A stretch of DNA of 64,000 nucleotides, from positions 276,520 to 340,519 of the forward strand of contig BFEA01000940.1 in NCBI GenBank assembly GCA_003427395.1. Reading direction: 5' to 3'. Each line of letters begins with the position of its first letter. Positions within the stretch are counted from its first letter, which is position 1. Under the pieces are notes generated by a model, which searched no databases, was not told the DNA's origin, and worked only from the letters and a program-made list of their open reading frames with translations. Shown here piece by piece: positions 44,490 to 56,858 of the stretch. Source of the stretch: Chara braunii. Lineage: Eukaryota > Streptophyta > Charophyceae > Charales > Characeae. The translations under genes and the position numbers were made by a program.

Positions 44490-47189
44490 GAAAAGACGAC
44501 AACCATCACACTCTCGATGAGGTAGCCTCCTGCCCGCTCCCTTCTCCGGAAACATTTTGTGTTTGAGCGCCAACGCCGTTTTCTAGGGCGGGAGTTGCAT
44601 TTTTTCTTACTTTCAGAGAAATCACAAGACCGGTGGTAAACTTTTTGGAGGACTTGCAGACATTCATCCTCGTTTGTCTCATCCAAGAAAACATAACGGT
44701 TGCGACATGTTGATACTCTTCCTCGTGCCCTGGAGTTTTTTTTCATTTTTTTTCCCAGACGTCGGCATACAATTCTCTTAGTGTGCTCGCTTTTCTGATT
44801 GGAACCCAGTACTCCACTTTGAATTGGTTGTAAGTTGGTGAATCTTCGTTCTTGTCAACTTCACTGCGAACATAGTCAACCTAAAAAGACACTCCTTGAT
44901 GCATGTCCTCGTCTGATGGTTGCATAATGACAAAACTGTTGATATGCACATCTTCGAAAGGATCAAAGCTGGCCTTAGGCTTGTCCCTCTGAAGACCCAC
45001 GAACAGAGGTTCTCTCTGTAATTCGGATGCATCCAAATCAGAGCAAGAACTCCTGTCTTCAACTACATGGGTGGCCTTTGGCCAGAATTCGGTGATAGGT
45101 GCTGAAGGCACCCCGTTGTCGATAATGTCCCCCGCGTGTTTGACGTGATCTTCCCAAAACTGAAAAGCCTTATCTATTCTAGTCATTTCTTTGTCTCGGA
45201 AAGTCATCCAAGTTTCTCTTTTTTTTTCATAGACTTCCAAATACCTCTTCAGACCCTCCAAACCGTTTTTGTAATCGTCGAGGAACGCCGGTTGGACCGG
45301 CAGAGGATTGAAAGGTTGCTGCGGACCAGCGTAACCACCGTTGTCTGTTTGTTTGAACCAGTAAAGAGGACCATCCTCGGGCAACCACTTAGCGTCTGTG
45401 CAATACTCTTTATAGGACATGGCGGGATTATCACCTATCATGTAGAATTTTAGCAAACGAGGCTTCGAAATCCCTGTCATGCGCTTTGAAACATGCGGGT
45501 AAATAAGACCTCTCCAGTCTGCTATCCTATCAAAAAAATACACCGCGGAGGAGTCTTATGAGACCGCTCTAGCAAAAGGAACAACTCATCCATTGTGTAG
45601 GCATCATTGTCTTTGAGTTTCATGGAGGAAACATTTAAAGTGGCATCGACGTCTGTGTGCGTGTGTCCAACTATCATAAAACCAATTTTTATTTCCTTGA
45701 AAATCCTGAATTTCACAAGAAGTGCTGCCAATGCGCAGATGAATCTATTCTTGTTTTCTTTGAAGCAGTTGTTCGCTTGGATACGAAGAAACGGCGGTAG
45801 AGGTTTCCCACTGGATTGGATCTGCGTAAGAGTCCGCATTAAACACGTCGCCGTACTGCTGGGGCCGTGTGTGTAGTAAGGAAAATATGTGTAAACATAT
45901 ATAGACGGATCCCGACCATGGACCAGAACGGCCGTGAGACCAGTCTTCATCATCCTCTCGTGGTGCAAGTCCTTCGAGTAGTTAGCCTGTCCTATATGAG
46001 GTATGATAGTTTTTTTTTTATCCATGCCGTCGATAATGATGCACCGACACTCGGATTGCCGCAAGATGAAATCCATTTTGCAGCGGCTATAGTCTAGCCT
46101 GTGGTTGACTTGCAACTCTTGATATTTCTGCATCCTATCTTTGGATTTCTTACGGTCCCTCTCCTACTTCGACTTAGCGATGCACTGCTTGTAGAATATA
46201 CATTTTGCGCACTTCGTGAATGTGTTGGACATAGCTAGACTCACGTGCCAGAAGTGCTTACTCCACATAGCGTAGAAAGTCGACTCCGACACAACTTTTG
46301 AGTGACACATCAAAAGATCAGAGCGCAATGATTCGTAAATTGCTCGTTTTGTGAATGCCGCAGGAATCCTACGGCGAGGACGACAAACTCCGTCTTTCCA
46401 GACCATGTCATTCGACATACTATCGGCGTGGTCGTCGATGAATCGTTTCAACAGTGCAAGCATCGTGACGACTTTTTCAGATGGTTTAGACAAGCCCGAG
46501 TGCCCATGCTCCCTAACGACAACACCGTTATCTTATATCCTTTTGTAGACATAGAAGGTGTTACGAGAAATGTCGAGAATGTTACAGTATCCCTGCAGGC
46601 ACATCTTCCGTTTGCAAGCTACAGGCCTGACCCGCTCAGCACCACCTTCCATAAACGTGAAGTCATGTATGGTTTGCAACCACCACTTCGTCCTTTCCGT
46701 GAAACTTTTCGAGTAGAATGCCTCCCGCACCGGCNTGACATCTTCGGNTGTCAGTTCAGCGCAACACATCCGCCTACAACAGAGCATCCCTCGCACTGCC
46801 TGAAGTGACTGCATCCTGAGTTTGCCCATAGCTCGCCGATGCTGTGTCTTTTTGGCCGGTTCTCTGTTTGCCATAGAATAGGGTCTTCTTTCACCGGGCA
46901 TAGGCGCCGACAAAATGTATCGTATGTGGCGGTCCTCTTCGGAGAGACAGCGCGAGCTCTGACTATCTCGTGAATAACAATTCTCAGTGATTTCATCCGT
47001 GGACGGTCCTTGACTCTCCTGGCACTGCGGAGGGGTAGACGAGGAAACCCTATCACCCCCATCGGCAACTCCCAAGGATGAACCAGCAGTAGTGCAGTTG
47101 TTCGCACTATACACGAACTCCGTCCCACTATAACTACAGTCACCGAGATTCCCCTCGGGTATGGAGCTCGACATCCCAGCGGCGATCAT
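44490..47189 (-). pseudogene. DUF7869-like transposase gene, broken
   Basis: From 47189 downward: a Ser/Gly-rich N-terminus; a Cys-rich segment (MLCCRRMCCAELT) and KMCLQGYCNILDISRNTFY; VVVREHGHSGLSKP and a helix; CAKCIFYKQC; then the core with IIIDGMD (about 46034-46020), LRIQANNCFKENKNR and MIVGHTHTDVD; and a C-terminal EYWVPIRKASTLRELYADVW. The DGMD, DN-ENKNR and VGHTH-x-D-x-D pattern is typical of DUF7869-type proteins, which look like RNase H-fold transposases. The usual Asp before Asn in the middle motif is Asn here. In-frame stops at 46533 (TAA), 46164 (TAG) and 44881 (TAG) and shifts at A/T runs near 45532 and 44740 break it. Two N bases lie at 46735 and 46748. Confidence 0.7.
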
Positions 47190-48104
47190 TTCAGAACATG
47201 CTTAAGAGACCCGGGATGTACAATCGACACTAAGAAGCTGGCCCCCGCTTCCAGTGTTTATGTGGTCTTCGAGCACGTCATGACAGATGTACGAATGCGC
47301 GGTGGAGGTGAACAACTGTGTTCTCTTCCGTCGATGCTGAGTGTTTAAGTCACGTGACCGTATTCCAGAGGAAGCACATGGCTCGAGTCGAGAAGAAGTA
47401 CTATCGGCACTACTCGGAACTCCAATGCCCATAACCAATCCCTTCCCAGCCAATTCCTGCCGAAAACGTAACGGAAGGCAAGCTGGCGTGGGAGGGAAGT
47501 CTTGATCGATCGTCGTCGTATCACACCGGTGAAGCATGTGTTAAGAAGCGTTCGACTTTTCCCTGCGAGCAGAACAATAGACGTTGACCTAAATCATAGC
47601 CGAGACAGTTGTTGGACTTTGACAATGAAAAAGCGAAAGAGATGCGTCGGCTAATTGGAGAGCACGATACAGGCAGCACAACGAAACAAAAAGACAGTGC
47701 GTAGCCAGCCTTGAACCGGACGACAAGCCTTGACCCACACCGATTATACATGTATGGTGTAGAAATGGCGGGCGCGCAAGTATGTAACAAATCTTAGAGT
47801 CGGATGAATCCGACACAACGACGCAGGCAAATACAAGACTTGACATTTGACGTGCACAGCCAACCTTGAACCGGACGACAAGCCTTGTCCGACACCGATT
47901 AGACATGTTTCATGTAGAAATGGCGGGTGCGCAAATATGTAACTGATTTTAGAGTCGGATGAATCCGACACAATGATGCAGGTAAATATTGGCAAGTCCT
48001 CATCGTCACAGGTTTTTATGTCGGATGCATTCGAGACACTTAAATCCCGTGAGATTTAGACAAATGCATCGCACACCACCAGTACGTCAAGTATGCAATG
48101 CCAA
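47190..48104. other. Non-coding, first palindromes
   Basis: No gene. Two related units (about 47700-47840 and 47860-47990) share GGACGACAAGCCTTGNCCSA, AGAAATGGCGGG and AGAGTCGGATGAATCCGACA. Confidence 0.55.
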
Positions 48105-49763
48105 GCACCATCAGCACGCATACAGACGACGAAAGTGATCACGAGTCTTCCGCGTCGTAAGAAATTGACAACCTTCCCTCAGTGCCAAATAGTCGACAGT
48201 CTGTGCTGTCGAGTGGCAAAAACACTCTTAGGGAACCTCGCGGTCGTGTTCGAAAATTGTTGGCGTAGCACCTGATGCTCACCAAACAGTTCTGAATGCC
48301 GATATAATGGACGGATCATATGATGCCTTACGATCAAGCAGTGGTTGATTGCTGGCCTGCTTTCCCGGTTTGGATCTTTGAGAGCAGAGTTTTGCACTCC
48401 ACCGTGAGATCCATATCGGAGAAGGGGACCTGCTACCCTGCCGCTGTTTATTGTAGTCATCATGAGGTAGTCCATGATGCGAGAACCCCAAAATGAGCAA
48501 TCGCGGGGGAATATCGCGGCCGCATGACGAACTTATTGGCATAGCACCAGATGCTCATCGACCAGTTCTGAATGTCGGTTGTATCGACACATCATATGAT
48601 GTTTTACAAGCAAGCAGTGATCGATTGCTAGCCCCCCTCTGCGGTGTGGATCTTTGAGAGCAGATTTGACGCAATCCACCGTTAGACCCACATCGAAGAG
48701 GCGGACCTGCCATCATGCCGCTGTTCACTGTAATCACCATGTGGGAGCCGACAACACAATGACCCCACGATGTTCCAATCGGGAAGTGTTTTTGTGTTCT
48801 GTGCAGGTGCTGATCATCGGCGCGTATGAAGCGTATTGAGGGAAAGAGGAGATTCTTCTAACATGGGACGAGGGAAACAGACGACTTATTCGGTGACGAG
48901 AAGGAACAAGCTTGAGCGGCCTGCAACTTTGGATGCTAGGCACCATCAGCCCGCATACAGACGACGGAAGCGATCACGAGTCTTCTGCGTCGTAAGAAAT
49001 TAACAACCTTTCCGCAGTGCCAAACAGTCGGCGGTCTGTGTTGTCGAGTGGCAAAAACACTCTTAGGGAACCTCGCGGTCATGTTCAGAAACTGTTGGCG
49101 TAACACCAGATGCTCACCAAACAGTTTTGAATGCCGATGTAATGGACAAATCATATGATGCCTTACGATCAAGTAGTGGTTGATAGCTGCCCCCCTTTCC
49201 CGGTCTGGATCCTTGAGAGCAGAGTTTCGCACTCCACCGTGAGGTCCATATCGGAGAAGGGGACCTGCTACCCTGCCGCTGTTTACTGTAGTCATCATGA
49301 GGGAGTCCATGACGCGAGAACCCCAAAATGAGTAATCGCGGGGGAATATCGCGGCCGCATGACGAACTTATTGGCGTAGCACCAGATGCTCACCGATCAG
49401 TTCTGAATGTCGGTTGTATCGACACATCATATGATGTTTTACAAGCAAGAAGTGGTCGATTGCTGGACCCCCTCTGTGGTGTGGATCTTTGAGAGCAGAT
49501 TTGTCGCAATCCACCGTTAGACCCACATCGAAGAGGCGGACCTACCATCATGCCGCTGTTCACTGTAATCATCATGTGGGAGTCGACAACGCAATGACCC
49601 CACGATGTTCCAATCGGGAAGTGTTTTTGTATTCTGTGCAGGTGCTGATCATCGGCGCGTATGAAGCGTGTTGAGGGAAAGAGGAGATTCTTCTAGCTCG
49701 GGACGAGGGAAACAGACGACTTATTCGGTGACGAGAAGGAACAAGCTCGAGCGGCCTTCAACA
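48105..49763. repeat. Two-level tandem repeat (835-bp unit with 276-bp subunits)
   Basis: GCACCATCAGC starts units at 48105 and 48940 (835 bp). Inside each, a subunit beginning TTGGCRTARCACC occurs twice, at 48260 and 48536, and at 49095 and 49371, in both cases 276 bp apart. Corresponding subunits of different units are more alike than neighbouring subunits, so the 276-bp duplication came first. No coding potential. Confidence 0.9.
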
Positions 49764-50520
49764 TCGGATGAATCGGAGACACAAGATGACATGCAGGACA
49801 AGGTAGATTGCAGCGTCAGCCGGCGTCGCTCACGTCACTTTCCGCTAGGCAGCGGCTGTTGCACAGAGGGCTACGGACATGGCACCACATTTCATGGCAT
49901 CCAATCCGAAAACCATCGCGGGCAGTAGCCGAACATGACACTTCGACATAATTCAGAGGACGTAGCACAGTTTGGAAACCTCGTGCACCTCCAAGGTGTG
50001 CAAGCAAAAATCTCGACTGTCCACTTAGCGAATCCCACAAACGGAATCCCACGTGTTGTATTCATTCATGCATCCCGTTTAAAGTCGGGTGCACATGCAC
50101 GTGTCTGATTGTTGAGTCGGATGAATCCGAAACACCTACAGAACGTCACATTCGCAAGTCTGTACTGTGCGAGATTCGCATGTCGGATGCATCCGAGACA
50201 CAAGATGTCATGCAGGACATGCATGATTGCAGCCTCGGCCGGCGTCGCTCACGTCACTTTCTGCCATGCAGCGGCTGTTGCACAGAGGGCCACGGACACA
50301 GGCACCACATTTCATGGCGTCCTATCCGAAAACCATCGCGGACAATTATGAAACATGGCAGTGCCAGACCTGTCTCTTATACACATCTAGATGTGTATAA
50401 GAGACAGCATTTCATGGCGTCCTATCCGAAAACCATCGCGGACAATTACGAAACATGGCAGTGCCAGACGATCTAGAGGGCGGTGGACTGTTTGGAAACC
50501 TCGCTTCGAAGTCGTCCTCA
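49764..50520. repeat. Duplicated palindrome-headed unit of about 420 bp
   Basis: TCGGATGAATCGGAGACACA (49764) and TCGGATGCATCCGAGACACA (50183) each head a unit with GATTGCAGCSTCRGCCGGCG, CAGCGGCTGTTGCACAGAGG and GTTTGGAAACCTCG. The second unit is disturbed by the adapter artefact at 50370-50407. Confidence 0.85.
50370..50407. other. Nextera mate-pair junction adapter (artefact)
   Basis: Identical to 34-71. The 62 bp on its left (50308-50369) are repeated on its right (50408-50469) with one mismatch, so the assembler kept both sides of one mate-pair junction. Neither the adapter nor the duplication should be taken as biology. Confidence 0.97.
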
Positions 50521-53257
50521 GCTGCTTCGTCGATCCACGTTTGACCGTCTTGATGCCGCAACGATCTCGCACAAGGTGGAAAGGGTTTCGCTAAGCGCAT
50601 GTGCTTCTCGGGAGTCATGGCGATGCTTGTCGAAGGACTCGACGACATTAAACTCCCTACACAACACGCACACATGGATAAACATACGGAAGAGGAGACC
50701 GTCGTAAACAATGTCGGTGAACGATCATTTCCCTGACGAGGCTCACACCCAGTTGTCACGCCCGACACTTTTTTATCGGCGAACCCCTTACAGAAGGTCG
50801 TCAATTGGAAACCGACAAAAAAAAAGATCTTTCCACATCGCATTGCAAAGTCCTTACAGAAGGTCGTCAATCAGAAGTTCACCAAGCCAATGGAGTGTTT
50901 TCGAGAAGTCATGCACGGACCCGTTCCAGAGCAGATGCGGGATTTCCTAAAATCATCAAAACCCACGCCGTAAAGCACATTGAGACGGAAGGAACAGTTG
51001 GATGACAAACACTTTTCGCAGAGCCAGGAAAGCACAAACTCTACCTACCACGGTCATTCCGAACACGAGCTGAACAGAAGTGCAACACAAGCCGGAAAGT
51101 CCAATGTCGGACTAGAAATGAAGCCTACGCGAAGTACGAACATTCGGACACGAGTCCATATGAAGTCCTACACATAAGTCGATTCAAGTCGAAGACCCAC
51201 AACTGATTCATGCTGAAGTCGCTCAGAAGGCGAAAGCTCATCCGAACCCGGCACAGTGTTCACCCGCCAACAGAAGTCCTAGACAGAAGCTCATCCAAGC
51301 CTACCAATCCGTGGTTCGGATCAATCCGAGCCAACGCCCCGGAAAGATAGACATTAAATGGGATGTCGTGCGACCATCCGTGGCTCGGATTAATCCGAGC
51401 CACCGCCCAGAGACTTCGCGTCACTGAGAGGGATGTGGCAGAAGGGTGAGACACCCCTGGAATTGAAGGTGGAGCCAGAAGGAAGCAACACATCCTTTGC
51501 GATGTCTGCATTACTACCCCATGTGCAAGAAAACAACTCAGACAAAAGCCAAGAGTGCCATCCCCAGTTCATGAGACCCGCCTGCGCGATGTGGCAGACA
51601 AATCAGACTCTATTACCGTCGAGCTATGAGGTTCGGATTAATCCGTACCACAACAAACGGTTTCAGTCAGGCGGTACCTAGACGTCCTGCGAAATGTTCA
51701 CATTTCGTCGCTCGGTAGGAAAAAACAACAATAAATGCCATGAGTGCCCACCTTCGGTTATTGTATGTTGTATTTAGGACGCGTGTCGTGTGCCGTCGTC
51801 TTCCTTTCCCCATGAGACCTTCCATCACTGGGCGTGATACTCACCTCGGGACTCCCGATGCGCTGAGGGATGTGGTTCGGATTGATCCGAACTACATCAC
51901 ACGTTTAGGAGTGACGCGGAACTGATAAGTCCTGTGTGAGTGTTGCACTACCCAATGCGGAAGAAATAAACACTGACAAAAGCCACAAATGTCGTCCGTC
52001 AGTCGTCTGTGGTTGTGGTTCGTATTTATCCGAGCTACAAACGAAGGCAAAAGCAGATGGGGAGCTATCAGAGTCATGATTTGTGTAGATGTTTACTTCG
52101 AAAGCGATCCCCTGTGGCGTCGTTGTCCCTTCCACAAAGACATCTGAGGGATGCGGTTCCCGTTGAGACTTCCCACGAGCCGAGGGTTGTGGTTCGGATT
52201 CATCCGAACTACCACACACGTTCCGTAGTGAGGCGGAACAAAAACGTCCAGCCCGAGAATTGCATAACCCCTCGTGGGAGACAAAGAACACCAACAAAAG
52301 TCATGAGTGGCGGGTCGTTATGGACAGGGGGTCGCCTCAAAACTCTCGATGGGGGGACGTTGCGTGAAAACAATGGGTCGGACGTAAGGGGGGCATAGTC
52401 ATCCAACCAACGATATCGCGAATGACATCTACTATTGCCTTCATCCCGAGCTCGGATGAATCCGAACTCCATCAGGAACAAGTGGCACGAACGGCACTCT
52501 CTCGCTCCCGCTGCAATCCCGCGCACGCCTCACTAAGCTGCTCTGGAAAACGCGGCTACGAGTAATTGGAATCGAAATGTGATCGGCGTGGATCGAGAGC
52601 TGATCGTTCCACGAGGTCATTGGTGCGTTCATTCAGCTCAGATTTCGAGACTGTAATCGTCGCGAGGATTGTCCACGTCAGAGTTCGCCCAAAACGAATC
52701 GAGGGGACGGGCTGCCACACGGGCGGCGGTGCTGTGACGTTTTCTTGTGGGCGCGATGGAACTTGTCAGCGCTAGTTCCATATCCAAAATGTTGTCGATG
52801 CATGTCCGGCGTCTCGCGCCCGGTTGCGTGGCGGTTCCTCATTGCTAGCTACGTGTGCAAAAACGGGCGATGAGTTTTGAATATGTTCTGTGGGCCTCCG
52901 CATATGAGTGGTTCGCGCAATCTTTCTGACCAAAGGAAGACAGGGAACGTTCAGGACAACCAGAACAAGATCCTGATGTCGTCCACAACCGCGATAGACA
53001 TGTTCAATCACCAAGTCGATCGGAAACGAGCTCGAAGTTGGCCCTTGGCGGTGGGATGTTGCGCAATCAGCGGTAATCTGGGATGTTTCGGATTCGCCAT
53101 GGGTCTCTGTTGTGCGCAACGGGTCGTCGCTGAACGTTGTGGATGGGTGGCTTCGCCACTGTTGGCTGTGCGTGCGACACGGGCGGTTCCTGTTGGAGGT
53201 GCGCGTTTGTCGTGAGGCTTCCAGCACAGCACTCCGCTATCGGGGACATGGGATGAT
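50470..53257. other. Non-coding stretch with palindromes
   Basis: No supported gene. It contains seven exact or near TCGGATNNATCCGA copies and a small direct repeat TTACAGAAGGTCGTCAAT at about 50790 and 50850. Confidence 0.5.
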
Positions 53258-53406
53258 GTGATCAACACTGCGATAACACATCATCCGATAGACGTCAACA
53301 CCAGAGATGGATGGACGGGATCTGAAAGTCGATCGACACGCGTTTTTCAGATGATGTCTCCGGTGTTGACGTCTATCGGATTACGTGTTATCGCAGCGGT
53401 GATCAC
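53258..53406. other. Inverted repeat, 50-bp arms
   Basis: Arms 53258-53307 and 53357-53406 (GTGATCA ... GATAGACGTCAACACC) match at 45 of 50 positions around a 49-bp spacer. A degenerate third copy of part of the arm follows at about 53396-53460. Confidence 0.85.
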
Positions 53407-53622
53407 ATATCGCAACAACTGTGGGAGAACATCCGAAAGACGTGAAAACCGGCGATAGTAAAATGGGACATCAAGTGGATCGACACGCGATCTTGAGGAC
53501 GCCAGGGAGCAACGGCGATGAAACTTCGTCCATGCGTCAGATGCCGTCGTCGAAGGCGTCCGACGATCTTGACTGCGAAAGCCGCAAGCCATTTTGAATT
53601 CCTGACGTCATACGCAAGAAGT

Positions 53623-53703
53623 GTGGCCACGCTGATGGATGCGGGGCTCTATGCGACAACGGAATGTTGTCGAATAGAGCCCCACATCCATCAGCGTGGC
53701 CAC
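53623..53703. other. Near-perfect hairpin, 38-bp arms, 5-nt loop
   Basis: GTGGCCACGCTGATGGATG starts the left arm (53623-53660). The right arm (53666-53703) is its inverse with 2 mismatches in 38, and the loop is GGAAT. Length and near-perfect pairing fit a young fold-back or a small-RNA precursor. Confidence 0.9.
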
Positions 53704-54377
53704 GCATGTTCAGGAGCTGACACGTGGACGTGTGAGTGTGCCATCTGATCGGGTCGAGTGGTCACCAACGAAACGGGACCCGCGAATGCAGCCCGAGAAT
53801 GTTGTGATACGGGCGTCGAGATTGTGTCGTCACTTCAGATGTTTTCTTGAAGTGTTTCTCGCGTCTCGTCAATTTGTTGTCTTTCTCACGAACTTCGATA
53901 TAAGGTTTTTAGTCGTATGTCGTCTCGGCGTAAGTCGCGTCGTGCAGTTCGCTCGGCGTTCAGTTTTGTATCCGTAAATTGTCCTCTACATTCGTCAAAT
54001 TTTTCACATTTTTCGTCACTTTTCCTCTCGCCGACACGCACACGAACGTTCGTGGTGCATCCTGTGCCGTGACACGATCAAGAACGCTCGCCGTCTTCAT
54101 GCAAAGCGCCATTTCATGTTCGACAAGGGACGCGTAACAGGAAGATAATTGTACGTTTTTTCTTATATTTCTTCTGTGCGGTTTTTAAATGGGTCACATT
54201 GCGAATTCCGAAAAAGACAACACCATCCGCAGGATCTGCACATGGAGAGACAGAGAGATAAAGACATGCTCTCTCGCTGCGCCCCCTCTCCTTATCGACG
54301 TCTCTATCGATCTTAGTCTCCCTTCCGTGTCTATGCGGGTTTTCTGCTTTTTTCCAATCTTTGTGTATCGCAGACAG

Positions 54378-54587
54378 CCACTCAACCGATCTTAGGTTGG
54401 TCCCCCCTGAGTGCAATCACAGATCAGTAATCCGAAGACTGCTAGGACAGATTCGAAGACACAGACAGTCGCCTAATCGATTCCAGGTTATTCCCCCTTG
54501 AGCACAATCACAGATCAGCAATCCAAAGACTGCTAGGACAATGTCCTAGCAGTCTTCGGATTACTGATCTGTGATCGCACTCAAGGG
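54378..54587. other. Direct plus inverted triple repeat forming a 45-bp-arm hairpin
   Basis: CACAGATCAGYAATCCRAAG with ACTGCTAGGACA occurs twice directly (about 54419 and 54507), then once inverted. Arms 54495-54539 and 54543-54587 pair at 40 of 45 positions over a 3-nt loop. All five differences are transitions. Confidence 0.88.
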
Positions 54588-54837
54588 CGAATGTCAATTC
54601 AAATCTTTAAACCTTATCAAACCTCGCGTCAGTCAATCGCCGCGAGGAACCCTTCCGCTGACGTGGACACAGGACAGGACACGGAGCGATCAGATGCTCA
54701 TAGGGTATTGTCGACGGCGACAAGTCTGACCAACCAGGAGGACGACAGCCCACCCTGTCCAGACCATCCTCTGGTGGCGCAACAACTAACGTATCCGAGC
54801 CACCCTTGTTAATTTCGGTTGCATCCGAGCCACAACC

Positions 54838-56650
54838 CACTAAAACTCACGGGGCGACCACAAACCGAGGCACCTCGGCGAAGTTCGAATTAATCCGAAC
54901 CACACCGACGGCAAGTTTGGATTTATCACATGCTCAGACGGTATTTAGGATGTCGCACGTTCTGATGAATGTGAACGACGGAATCACACGCTGTCAGCAG
55001 ACCGTGCCGACCATCCACCGGTCCCCGTCTCGGATTAATTTGAACCACACCTCCGACAAGATAGGGTCCACCCTATGCTCACAGGTCATTGACGAAAACA
55101 CGCCATGCCGATGGCCTCCTCTTGTGGTCGGCCGTTTTTGTATCGCATTGTGCTAATTCGGATGCATCCGAGTCACAACCCTCACCATATCAGAAGGACG
55201 AGAAAACTCGAGTCCGGCGAAGCCGGCCCCCACGGATGTAGTCCACACCACTTTAGGGATCGATTGCATCCTAAGCACACCGAGGCACTTCACAATCCGC
55301 TTGTCGACTTCGGATGATTTCGTGTCTCAATGGGGTGCACAACTTCTTTTGCTCCACCAGCTTTCCAGGGCCATCTAGGGCGGTCTTGCTTCTCCCGATG
55401 CAAGTACCTATCACTGGCAACGATACCCGACGTTGGTCTTTCGACTGTGCCCAGTTCGGATGTATCCGAACTACCCCGCTGTCTTCGTCTTCGACCATTC
55501 GTTCTACGAAGGGCAGTCTGATGACGAGGGTTAATGATGCCTCGGACTCATCCAACTAAAACGAGTCGAGAAGGTGACGCTCGGGTGGAAGAAAGACGAG
55601 CTCAAAACTTGTGCTGCGACTACAACAAACGTGTCTTTTGTTTCGATTGGGCGAGCCACAGCCAACTAAAACTCATGAGGACCACGACATCCCCTGTAAT
55701 GATGCACAGATTATAACGACACACTACGACAATCGCGGGGAGGTCCGGTATGTGGTGGGGCGACAACAAACCGAAGCGCCTCAGCGAAGTCGGATTAATC
55801 CGAACCACACTGATGGCTTGTTCAGATTTACCACATGCGCAGAGGGTATTAACGACGTCGCACGGTCTGATAAACTTAAACGACGAAAGCACACGGTGTC
55901 GGCACAGCCTCTCGTGGTCGCACGTATCGGGACAGCCCCTGTCGAAATCGGATAAATCCGAGCCACACCCGTCTTAAACACTCAAGGACGAAGACACATC
56001 GTGCGAAGCTCGAGTGGACCCAAGGACAGCAGGGGAATAACGGAAGCTTGGATGGCTGGATGGGCGTCAACAGACCGTGGGGTCCATCCGCCGGTCCCCG
56101 TCTCGGATTGATCCGAGCCACGTTGGCGAAGTTCAGGTTCAACCGACCCAAACCTCCGGCAAGATAGGATTAACCCAATGCTCACAAGTCATTGACGAAA
56201 ACACGTACTTTCGATGGCGTCCTCTTGTGGATGACCGACTGTGGACCGTGCTGTTCAAAATCGGATGCATCCGAGTCACAACCGTTATCGACTTAGAAGG
56301 ACGAGAGAACTCGAGTTCAGACTGGTCCGGGCCACACGGATGTGGACCACTTTGGAGCTCGGATGCATCAGAACTACACCGGCGAACTTTACAATACGCT
56401 TGTCAACTTCGGACGAAACCGAATCACCATGGGGTGCGCATCTTCGTATGTTGTATCCGCGTTCTAGGGCCTTCTAGCGAGGTCTTGCTTTTCCCGGTGC
56501 AGGTGCCTATGCGACGTCGGTCTTTCGACTGCGCCTGCTTCGGATGTATCCGAACTATCCCGCGGTCTTCGTTTTCGACCATTCGTTCTCTTAAATGCAA
56601 TGTGATGAGGATGGTTCACGATGCCTCGGATTTATCCAAAACGTGCAGGC
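54838..56650. repeat. Large tandem duplication with conserved palindromes
   Basis: Segment 54838-55556 and segment about 55668-56650 share collinear blocks: AAACCGARGCRCCTCRGCGA, CCGGTCCCCGTCTCGGATT, CAAGTCATTGACGAAAACAC-type, ATCCGAGTCACAACC, TCGGATGTATCCGAACTA and TTCGACCATTCGTTCT. The second copy is longer by an insertion of about 0.25 kb. Palindromes sit at matching places in both. Confidence 0.85.
55580..55652 (+). pseudogene. Duplicated coding fragment upstream of the ParB/methyltransferase-like gene
   Basis: ERRAQNLCCDYNKRVFCFDW here matches ERRAQNLWCDYSKRVWYLDW at about 56922-56985. It follows the first unit of the tandem duplication just as the full gene follows the second, so the duplication included the start of the gene. 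The frame dies soon after (SHSQLKL). Confidence 0.6.
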
Positions 56651-56858
56651 GTGTGGACAACTGTCGTCTAACTATGACTGAACTTCGTTCTTTTGGGGTC
56701 CGGGTGATCGATAACAGAACACGTGTTGTGGGTCGTCATTGATGTTAGGACATGCTGAGTGTTCTAAGTGCATGTGCGTTCATTTCCTCCGCGTGTTTGA
56801 GGGAATGGTTACACACAGACGAAGTCGCTCCGCTGGTGGTTCCGCCCCGCATGGAGAG

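Larger units (their letters stand above)
47800..56649. repeat. Dispersed 14-bp palindrome TCGGATNNATCCGA, 16 exact copies
   Basis: Exact copies start at 47800, 47955, 50118, 50183, 51316, 51385, 51877, 52194, 52452, 55158, 55456, 55790, 55948, 56103, 56261 and 56540. Copies with one or two changes start at 48021, 49764, 51633, 52020, 54816, 54885, 55030, 56359 and 56636. The arms are constant, while the centre is GA, GC, CA, TA, TG, TC, GT or AA. The right flank is often RNYACA, giving most copies one orientation. The symmetry suggests a site for a dimeric DNA-binding protein or a small palindromic mobile unit. Confidence 0.9.

Noticed and set aside
48105-49763. Possible CRISPR array (regular repeats)
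   Set aside because: Units of 276 and 835 bp with full-length similarity and no short repeat-spacer pattern; the context is eukaryotic.
52772-53227. 151-codon minus-strand ORF overlapping a 112-codon plus-strand ORF
   Set aside because: Both frames are equally open over GC-rich DNA, with no domain and no conservation evidence.
51260-56200. Many short ORFs with RINPNH, RIHPNH, SDESEPQ-type peptides
   Set aside because: All are the 14-bp palindrome read in different frames on both strands; none has other support.
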